A stretch of 12,045 bases of DNA from UBA6382 sp963617965 (GTDB lineage: Bacteria; Bacteroidota; Bacteroidia; Bacteroidales; Bacteroidaceae), in the NCBI GenBank assembly GCA_963617965.1, contig CAVEQO010000047.1:1-12045 (forward strand), in the 5' to 3' direction. The position numbers and the translations under genes are program-made. Below are positions 6,811-12,045 of the stretch, piece after piece. The notes beneath the pieces were generated by a model, which did not search any database, was not told the origin of the DNA, and worked only from the letters and a program-made list of their open reading frames with translations. Numbering within the stretch: position 1 is the stretch's first letter; every line of letters begins with the position of its first letter.

Positions 6811-6856
6811 CAGACAGCGGCTTTTTTGTTGTTGGCAACAAAAAAGCCGCTGTCTG
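6811..6856. terminator. Perfect 21-bp-arm palindrome, probable terminator after fumarase
   Basis: Arms 6811-6831 and 6836-6856 are exact reverse complements separated by the 4-base loop TTGG. Each arm has a GC-rich outer half (CAGACAGCGGC) and an inner six-base T or A run. The hairpin lies about 74 bases past the fumarase stop and about 55 bases before the sigma gene, so it probably ends the fumarase transcript and insulates the downstream unit. The T/A runs lie inside the stem rather than after it, so it is not a standard U-tailed terminator. Confidence 0.55.
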
Positions 6857-6929
6857 CGGTCTTGTTCCGCCGGAATACGGTGGAGAGACCGACGCTCATT
6901 CCCACAAGCTCAAGCCAATACTCCGGTTG

Positions 6930-8579
6930 TCACGGCTTTTTGCAGCAGCAACCGGGCTTGAGTTGCTTGAAGAAGTCGTTGCCCTTGTCGTCAACGAGGA
7001 TGAAAGCGGGGAAGTTCTCCACCTCAATTTTCCATATGGCCTCCATTCCAAGCTCGGGATATTCCACACATTCTATGGACTTGATATTGTTTTGTGCGAG
7101 TATGGCGGCAGGCCCCCCGATGGAGCCGAGGTAGAAGCCGCCGTGGGCTTTGCAGGCGTTGGTGACATCAACGGAGCGGTTGCCCTTGGCCAGCATGATC
7201 AGACTGCCCCCGCGGGACTGGAACTCGTCGACGTAGGGGTCCATACGCCCCGCCGTGGTGGGACCCATGGAGCCGCAGGCCATGCCTGCGGGTGTCTTGG
7301 CGGGACCCGCATAATAGATCGGGTGGTTCTTGAGATACTCGGGCATCTCCTCGCCGGCGTCAAGGCGCGCCTTGATCTTGGCATGGGCGATATCGCGCCC
7401 CACGATGATGGTGCCGTTGAGCGAGAGGCGCGTGCCTATGGGATACTTACTCAGAATTTTGCACACGTCGCGCATGGGTTGGTTGAGGTCTACCCTGACG
7501 GCATCACCCTCACCAGCATTGCGGAGCTCCGCCGGGATGAGTTCATAGGGCTTGTCATCCATCTTCTCAATCCAGATTCCGTCCTTGTTTATCTTGCACT
7601 TGATGTTGCGGTCGGCGGAACAGCTGACCCCAAGTCCTATCGGGCAGGAAGCCCCGTGGCGCGGCAGGCGGACAACCCTGACATCGTGGGCCATGTACTT
7701 GCCCCCGAACTGTGCGCCGAGCCCTATGTTCCATGCCTCGTGCAGGAGTTTCTCCTCAAGATCCATATCGCGGAAAGCACGCCCCGTGCTGTCACCGGAG
7801 GTCGGCAGCGAGTCGTAGTAGTGGGTCGACGCCAGCTTGACGGTAAGGAGATTCTTCTCGGCACTGGTGCCGCCGATGACTATCGCAATGTGGTAAGGCG
7901 GACACGCCGCAGTACCCAGACTCTTCATCTTCTCCACCAGAAACGGGATCAGAGTGCCGGGGTTCTGTATGCGCGCCTTGGTTTCCTGATACAGATATGT
8001 CTTGTTGGCCGAACCGCCGCCCTTGGTGACACACAGAAACCTGTATTCCATACCCTCGGTGGCCTCTATGTCTATCTGGGCCGGGAGGTTGCAGCGGGTG
8101 TTCACCTCGTTGTACATGTCAAGGGGCGCATTCTGCGAATAGCGGAGGTTTTCCTCGGTATAGGTCTTGTAGACCCCCCTCGACAGGGCTTCCTCGTCAC
8201 AGAAACCCGTCCACACCTGCTGCCCCTTCTCGCCGTGCACGATGGCCGTGCCGGTGTCCTGGCACAGGGGAAGACTGCCCTTGGCTGCCACCTCGGCGTT
8301 GCGCAGGAAAGTCAACGCCACATACTTGTCGTTGTCGGAAGCCTCGGGGTCGGAGAGGATCTTGGCCACCTGCTCGTTGTGGCTGCGGCGCAGCATGAAA
8401 CTGACGTCGCGAAAAGCGGCGTTCGCCATTTTCGTCAAACCCTCGGCCTCTACTTTCAGTATGGGGTGTCCCTCAAACTCGCCCACCGAAACATGGTCTT
8501 TGGTGAGAAGGTAGTACTCTGTGGTGTCGGGGCCCAGCTGGAACATGGGAGCATAGTGAAATTCGGGTGTTGTTGCCAT
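6930..8579 (-). CDS. fumA: Class I fumarate hydratase (iron-sulfur, FumA/FumB type)
   Basis: This cytoplasmic enzyme interconverts malate and fumarate; in anaerobic Bacteroidales it supplies fumarate for fumarate respiration and succinate formation. The 549 residues match the full length of E. coli FumA (548) and align throughout, with alpha and beta parts in one chain. The three Cys expected to bind the [4Fe-4S] cluster are visible: C106 in PLCQDTGTA, C226 in GTAACPPYH and C320 in GVSCSADRN. These correspond to E. coli C105, C224 and C318. Other family blocks include KGGGSANKTYLYQETKA, GRDIAHAK, IYYAGPAKTP and ECVEYPELGMEAIWKIEVE. The C-terminus ends in three consecutive Cys (GCCCKK). The start at 8579 matches the family N-terminus, and a TAATTTTG promoter element lies just upstream. 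The family call is very secure; the exact paralogue letter (A or B) cannot be assigned. Confidence 0.97.
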   Translation of the reverse strand: MATTPEFHYAPMFQLGPDTTEYYLLTKDHVSVGEFEGHPILKVEAEGLTKMANAAFRDVSFMLRRSHNEQVAKILSDPEASDNDKYVALTFLRNAEVAAKGSLPLCQDTGTAIVHGEKGQQVWTGFCDEEALSRGVYKTYTEENLRYSQNAPLDMYNEVNTRCNLPAQIDIEATEGMEYRFLCVTKGGGSANKTYLYQETKARIQNPGTLIPFLVEKMKSLGTAACPPYHIAIVIGGTSAEKNLLTVKLASTHYYDSLPTSGDSTGRAFRDMDLEEKLLHEAWNIGLGAQFGGKYMAHDVRVVRLPRHGASCPIGLGVSCSADRNIKCKINKDGIWIEKMDDKPYELIPAELRNAGEGDAVRVDLNQPMRDVCKILSKYPIGTRLSLNGTIIVGRDIAHAKIKARLDAGEEMPEYLKNHPIYYAGPAKTPAGMACGSMGPTTAGRMDPYVDEFQSRGGSLIMLAKGNRSVDVTNACKAHGGFYLGSIGGPAAILAQNNIKSIECVEYPELGMEAIWKIEVENFPAFILVDDKGNDFFKQLKPGCCCKKP

Positions 8580-8606
8580 TGTGTTTTCCTTTTGTCTTTA
8601 GTATTG

Positions 8607-8614
8607 CAAAATTA
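8607..8614 (-). promoter_or_regulatory. Fumarase promoter, -7 element TAATTTTG
   Basis: On the minus strand this reads TAATTTTG, a perfect match to the Bacteroidetes -7 consensus TAnnTTTG, about 28 bases before the fumarase ATG. No exact TTTG -33 element is present at the usual 19-base spacing, so the call rests on the -7 element and its position. Confidence 0.45.
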
Positions 8615-8655
8615 CACTTTTATCTCCAAACGCCGTGTGTTCAGCAATCTTTTAT

Positions 8656-8663
8656 TACCTTTG
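8656..8663 (+). promoter_or_regulatory. Divergent promoter, -7 element TACCTTTG
   Basis: TACCTTTG matches TAnnTTTG exactly on the + strand, 70 bases before the ATG of the GH92 remnant. It points away from the fumarase promoter, so 8580-8733 appears to be a divergent promoter region driving fumarase on one side and the remnant, HAD and TPR genes on the other. A -33 TTTG at standard spacing was not found. Confidence 0.4.
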
Positions 8664-8733
8664 TAGATGTTTTACAGAATGCGGATTTGCAGTTGCATTC
8701 CCCCGTGACTGTTCCGGCAAAAAACACAGCAAA

Positions 8734-8931
8734 ATGAAATTGTCCCATTCATGCCTTGCCGCCCTTGGTGCATTGATGCCCTGTCTGCTGCACGGGCAGA
8801 CCGCAATTCCGGCCACACTCTACAATGACACCAAAGACGGACTGGCGGGCAATACCTTTACGATAATCGCCCACGACAATTCCAGCCATAATCCCTACAT
8901 ACGCAAGGTGAAGTTGAACGGCAAGCCCTAA
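8734..8931 (+). pseudogene. Internally deleted remnant of a GH92 alpha-mannosidase
   Basis: This 65-residue frame begins with a signal peptide (MKLSHSCLAALGALMPCLLHG, then Q). It then carries two pieces that belong far apart near the C-terminus of glycoside hydrolase family 92. The first is IPATLYNDTKDGLAGN, which in the family runs straight into an EDCGQMSAWY motif that is absent here. The second is TFTIIAHDNSSHNPYIRKVKLNGKP, split here as TFTIIAHDN and PYIRKVKLNGKP, the near-C-terminal strand region. GH92 enzymes are normally above 700 residues, so this is a gene that lost nearly everything through two in-frame deletions while keeping its signal peptide. The catalytic region is missing and no mannosidase activity is possible. 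The HAD gene follows within 20 bases. It may still be translated as a small secreted peptide. Confidence 0.65.
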
Positions 8932-8948
8932 CACACGGAGTGAACATC

Positions 8949-9611
8949 ATGGACAGCATCATCAAGAACATTGTTTTCGATCTGGGCGGAGTGCTCATGG
9001 ATTTTGACTTCAGGGGGGCGGACGAAAAATTCCGGCAACTGGGACTGCCCGTTTCCATGCCCGACTCGGTCAACTCGCAGTACTGCCACAACGCCGGCGG
9101 GCAGAACAAGGCGGACGAGATTGTCAACACCTACATCAACGGGTTCATAAGCGAAGAACAGTTTGCCGCAATACTGCTGCCGCACTGCAGACCGGGGGTC
9201 ACTCTCAGGGACATCGTCGACACGCTCTACTCGCTTGACGGCGAGTTTCCGCATCCGCGCGCCAATGCCCTTGCGGCTCTGCGTGAGAAGTACAAGGTGC
9301 TGCTGCTCAGCAACATCAACAGCCACATGTGGCAGCGTACCCTTGATATGCTGCACCGGCAGGGGCGCACCCCAGAGGACTTGTTCGACAACGTGTTCCT
9401 GAGTTTCAGGATGCGCACGGCAAAGCCGTCGCCCGACATCTACCTCCGCATGATTTCGGAAACAGGCATAAACCCGCAGGAAACGGTATATTTCGACGAC
9501 CTTGCCGAGAATGTCGCGGCAGGTGCCGCCACAGGACTTCACGCTCATCTCGTGGAGTCCAACAGACTGGAGAACTGCCCTGCCTATGCAGCTCTGTTGA
9601 ATACAATATGA
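8949..9611 (+). CDS. HAD superfamily hydrolase, probable sugar-phosphate phosphatase
   Basis: The product is a 220-residue cytoplasmic haloacid-dehalogenase-like phosphatase. Motif I is FDLGGVLMD with the presumed nucleophile D11; the Asp two positions later is Gly, as in the YihX-like branch. Motif II is LLLSNIN (S121), motif III is the Lys in TAKPSPD (K159), and motif IV is YFDDLAENV (D183, D184). A helical cap lies between motifs I and II. In the YihX-like branch some members act on glucose-1-phosphate; the substrate here is unknown. ATG 8949 gives MDSIIKNIVFD, the usual start for the family; a GTG at 8940 would add three residues. Its stop overlaps the next start as ATGA (9608-9611), so the two genes are probably translationally coupled. 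Confidence 0.88.
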   Translation: MDSIIKNIVFDLGGVLMDFDFRGADEKFRQLGLPVSMPDSVNSQYCHNAGGQNKADEIVNTYINGFISEEQFAAILLPHCRPGVTLRDIVDTLYSLDGEFPHPRANALAALREKYKVLLLSNINSHMWQRTLDMLHRQGRTPEDLFDNVFLSFRMRTAKPSPDIYLRMISETGINPQETVYFDDLAENVAAGAATGLHAHLVESNRLENCPAYAALLNTI

Positions 9612-10672
9612 ACCCGACACACATGAAAACCGCCGCTGCCTGCCTTCTCCTTTCGCTCGCCGCCACAGTCTGCGGACAGACTTCCACGATCACCGAACAG
9701 GTCTTTGAGCGGGGCCGCCAGATGGTACAGCACAAACAGTTCAGGGAAGCCGCCGCACTGTGGGACAGCATCGCGCAGCTTGACATCACACCCGACTACA
9801 AGGCAAAATACCTGGCTGTCAACGGCATCCTGCAGCGCGACAGCCTCCACAACGCCCTTCTGGCCACAAACTACTTCCAACAGGCGGAAGCCCTCTATCC
9901 AAGCATAATGGAGATGCGCACCAAAGAAGTCGAGACAAGCGTTGTCTACGCCAGCATGGGGCTGGGGGCGCAAGCGGACTCCCTCGGACAGTACTCCACG
10001 GCAATTGCACACTACGACAAAGCCATAGACTTTGTCCGCCACCTGCTTGACAAGGGCATCAGGGGTATGGACATGAGCGATTTCGACCTGACCGTCATGC
10101 AATACAGCTTTGAACAGAGCCGTGCCATAGACTACGGCCACAACCACCAGTTCGACGACGCCGAGGCGGCCTTTGGACAGCTCGAATACAACTACAGGCA
10201 GCTCGAACTTTCACCCGACATGGAGATGATGGTACAGGGATGGCTGTTCGGCTGCGTCTGCCGGCAACAGTATATCCTGATGTGCGAACACGACATGCAG
10301 GACACGGCGCGCGCCCTCAAGGAGACAGACTCGCTGGTCGACAAGCTGCTCCGAGGGCTGGCAAGCGACAACACCGCCATAAGCGAGGGGCTGGCGTACC
10401 AGATGCCCATGTTCCTGTACCATGCGGCACGGATAAACCTCAAGGCCGGCAACCCGGAACAGGCAATCAAGCTGTGCAGCAACGCCCTGCTGTGGAGTTC
10501 AGACGACGAATGGAAAGCCCGCCTTGTCAACATAAGGGGGGAAGCCCTGCTGAAACTGGGCAACGAAGAAGAGGCGCGCCAGTGCTGGGAAGAGGTCACA
10601 AGACTTGTCCCCGGGTTCTACGGCAGCCAAGTGTCAGGACAACCCTTGCAGGACAGGTTCGGGAAGAAATAA
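9608..10672 (+). CDS. Exported tetratricopeptide-repeat protein
   Basis: The product has 354 residues when read from ATG 9608, which overlaps the HAD stop by four bases. ATG 9623 (MKTAAACLLLSLAATVCG, then Q) is an equally likely start and gives a cleaner signal peptide. The mature protein is almost entirely helical. A TPR-like pair lies near residues 30-100 (GRQMVQHKQFREAAALWDSI, then a YFQQAEALYP helix) and another near 280-340 (NPEQAIKLCSNALLW, then RGEALLKLGNEEEARQCWEE). It is probably a periplasmic or outer-membrane-associated scaffold with no enzymatic residues evident. Coupling to a cytoplasmic HAD phosphatase is by operon only and gives no clear functional link. No terminator hairpin was seen between its stop and the kbl promoter. 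Confidence 0.8.
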   Translation: MNPTHMKTAAACLLLSLAATVCGQTSTITEQVFERGRQMVQHKQFREAAALWDSIAQLDITPDYKAKYLAVNGILQRDSLHNALLATNYFQQAEALYPSIMEMRTKEVETSVVYASMGLGAQADSLGQYSTAIAHYDKAIDFVRHLLDKGIRGMDMSDFDLTVMQYSFEQSRAIDYGHNHQFDDAEAAFGQLEYNYRQLELSPDMEMMVQGWLFGCVCRQQYILMCEHDMQDTARALKETDSLVDKLLRGLASDNTAISEGLAYQMPMFLYHAARINLKAGNPEQAIKLCSNALLWSSDDEWKARLVNIRGEALLKLGNEEEARQCWEEVTRLVPGFYGSQVSGQPLQDRFGKK

Positions 10673-10686
10673 ACTTCACGCAATTC

Positions 10687-10717
10687 TTTGCATATTCACA
10701 ATAAATCGCTTCCTTTG
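10687..10717 (+). promoter_or_regulatory. kbl promoter (TTTG - 19 bp - TTCCTTTG)
   Basis: TTTG at 10687-10690 is followed after 19 bases by TTCCTTTG at 10710-10717, seven of eight positions of the Bacteroidetes TAnnTTTG -7 consensus at the favoured spacing. Transcription would begin near 10724, leaving a leader of about 55 bases that is A-rich before the ATG and has no Shine-Dalgarno at the normal distance. A GGAGGAG run at 10729-10735 is too far from the start to serve it. Confidence 0.6.
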
Positions 10718-10779
10718 CATGTTGATCAGGAGGAGCTTTTTGACAGTATCAAACAACTAACATTACAATACAAACTGAT

Positions 10780-11967
10780 ATGTACGGTAAAATGAAAGAA
10801 CATCTCAGCCAGACCATTGCTGAGATCAAGGAAGCAGGACTCTACAAGAACGAGCGTCTTATCGAGAGCCCACAGCAGGCAGCCATTCAGGTTGCAGGTA
10901 AAGAGGTACTCAATTTCTGCGCAAACAATTACCTGGGCCTCTCCAATCACCCGCGTCTCATCAAGGCCGCCAAAGACATGATGGACAAGCGCGGCTTCGG
11001 TATGTCGTCGGTACGCTTCATCTGCGGCACGGCTGACATCCACAAGGAACTCGAAGCCAAAATATCCGAATTCTTCAAGACTGAAGACACCATTCTCTAT
11101 GCCGCTTGCTTTGATGCCAACGGCGGTGTCTTCGAGCCTCTCCTGACCGAGGAGGATGCCATTATATCCGATTCTCTCAATCATGCATCGATCATCGACG
11201 GCGTGCGCCTGTGCAAGGCCAAGCGTTACCGCTACGCCAATGCCGACATGGGCGAGCTTGAGAAATGTCTTCAGGAGGCACAGGCACAGCGTTTCCGCAT
11301 CGTCGTTACCGACGGCGTGTTCTCCATGGACGGCAACGTGGCCCCGATGGACAAGATATGCGACCTCGCGGAGAAGTACGACGCTCTCGTGATGGTTGAC
11401 GAAAGCCATTCCGCAGGTGTGGTGGGAGCCACGGGCCACGGCGTGAGCGAATTCTTCAACACCTACGGCAGGATTGACATCTACACCGGCACTCTGGGCA
11501 AGTCGTTCGGCGGTGCCATGGGCGGATTTACTACCGGGCGCAAGGAGATCATAGATATCCTGCGCCAGCGCAGCCGTCCCTACCTCTTCTCCAACTCTCT
11601 GGCTCCTTCGCTCGTAGGGGCGGGCATCGAGATGTTCAACATGCTCAAGGAAGACAGCTCCATCCACGACAAGCTGGTGGAGAACGTCAACTATTTCCGC
11701 GACAAGATGATTGCTGCCGGCTTTGACATCAAGCCCACCCAGTCCGCCATCTGCGCAGTGATGCTCTACGATGCCAAACTGTCGCAGACTTTCGCCGCAA
11801 GACTGCAGGACGAGGGCATCTACGTGACCGGCTTCTACTATCCTGTCGTTCCGAAAGGACAGGCACGCATACGCGTGCAGGTTTCCGCAGGCCACGAGCG
11901 CGCGCACCTCGACAAGTGCATCACCGCCTTTACCAAAGTGGGCAAGGAACTGGGCTGCATCAAGTAA
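10780..11967 (+). CDS. kbl: Glycine C-acetyltransferase (2-amino-3-ketobutyrate CoA ligase)
   Basis: This PLP-dependent alpha-oxoamine synthase cleaves 2-amino-3-ketobutyrate with CoA to glycine and acetyl-CoA, the second step of threonine breakdown after threonine dehydrogenase. The 395 residues match E. coli Kbl (398) along the whole length. Diagnostic blocks are NFCANNYLGLSNHPR, SVRFICGT, LNHASIIDGVRLCKAKRYRY, MVDESHSAG, the PLP-lysine segment TGTLGKSFGG (K241, equivalent to E. coli K244), QRSRPYLFSN and VPKGQARIRVQ. The ICGT-x-D-x-HKELE block separates it from serine palmitoyltransferase and KAPA synthase of the same fold. The start MYGKMKEHL is the Bacteroidales form. It has its own promoter and a terminator 27 bases after the stop, so it is probably monocistronic; no threonine dehydrogenase gene lies beside it in this window. 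Confidence 0.97.
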   Translation: MYGKMKEHLSQTIAEIKEAGLYKNERLIESPQQAAIQVAGKEVLNFCANNYLGLSNHPRLIKAAKDMMDKRGFGMSSVRFICGTADIHKELEAKISEFFKTEDTILYAACFDANGGVFEPLLTEEDAIISDSLNHASIIDGVRLCKAKRYRYANADMGELEKCLQEAQAQRFRIVVTDGVFSMDGNVAPMDKICDLAEKYDALVMVDESHSAGVVGATGHGVSEFFNTYGRIDIYTGTLGKSFGGAMGGFTTGRKEIIDILRQRSRPYLFSNSLAPSLVGAGIEMFNMLKEDSSIHDKLVENVNYFRDKMIAAGFDIKPTQSAICAVMLYDAKLSQTFAARLQDEGIYVTGFYYPVVPKGQARIRVQVSAGHERAHLDKCITAFTKVGKELGCIK

Positions 11968-11993
11968 GGACACGTTTTTCCAGTCCTTAATAT

Positions 11994-12045
11994 ACAAGCG
12001 AAGCGCGGAGTCGATGTTTTACGTTCGGCTCCGCGCTTCGCTTGT
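11994..12045 (+). terminator. Strong hairpin terminator after kbl
   Basis: Arms 11994-12010 and 12029-12045 are perfect 17-bp reverse complements. They extend inward by four more pairs (one G-U) to a loop at about 12015-12024. The stem is GC-rich and lies 27 bases past the kbl stop. The window ends exactly at the last base of the stem, so a following U tract cannot be checked. Confidence 0.7.

Noticed and set aside
6927..8666. Long + strand open frame of 579 codons opposite the fumarase gene
   Set aside because: It is the antisense shadow of a clearly conserved class I fumarase; its translation has no recognisable family and reflects GC-rich codon bias.
8928..9620. Minus-strand frame of 230 codons opposite the HAD gene
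   Set aside because: Shadow frame; the + strand carries all four HAD motifs in order.
10729..10735. GGAGGAG as the kbl ribosome binding site
   Set aside because: It lies about 45 bases before the ATG, much too far to position the ribosome, and Bacteroidales rarely rely on such sites.
10780..11967. Serine palmitoyltransferase (sphingolipid synthesis) as an alternative identity for the kbl product
   Set aside because: The ICGT-x-D-x-HKELE and LCKAKRYRY blocks and the near full-length match to Kbl fit glycine C-acetyltransferase better.
10726..11997. Long - strand open frame of 423 codons opposite kbl
   Set aside because: Antisense shadow of kbl, which is matched over its full length by its family.

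Overview
The window looks like a chromosomal segment of a Bacteroidales bacterium, most plausibly Prevotellaceae or Muribaculaceae. Four things point there: Bacteroidetes-type promoter elements (TTTG, then TAnnTTTG) with A-rich leaders and no clear Shine-Dalgarno sites; many exported proteins cleaved before Gln; a remnant of a family GH92 mannosidase; and Kbl and class I fumarase proteins that read like the Bacteroidales versions. No tRNA, rRNA, CRISPR array, transposase or phage gene was seen.

Layout. (1) 197-2599 (+): a large exported protein with Cys clusters and a C-terminal S-layer-homology-like region, preceded by a terminator-like hairpin. (2) 2600-2888: intergenic region with a 26-bp-arm palindrome between convergent transcription units. 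(3) 2889-6756 (-): a run of genes headed by an ECF sigma factor, followed by a membrane-anchored protein, small secreted proteins and lipoproteins. Much of it is AT-rich, and three of its reading frames are interrupted by apparent single-base frameshifts. (4) 6811-6856: a perfect palindrome, then the class I fumarase (-). (5) A divergent promoter region, then (+) a 65-codon remnant of a GH92 alpha-mannosidase, a HAD phosphatase and a TPR protein joined by an ATGA overlap. (6) 10780-11967 (+): kbl, with a recognisable promoter and a strong terminator at the window edge.

How the parts relate. Fumarase and Kbl are core metabolic genes with their own promoters. The HAD and TPR genes form a coupled pair. 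The sigma-headed block is the accessory part: every product after the sigma factor is predicted to be exported or membrane-anchored, two pairs look paralogous, and the sigma reading frame itself appears to run by frameshift into a transmembrane and periplasmic segment. This is either a decaying envelope-associated regulon, a cluster of assembly errors, or an unusual membrane-tethered sigma factor.
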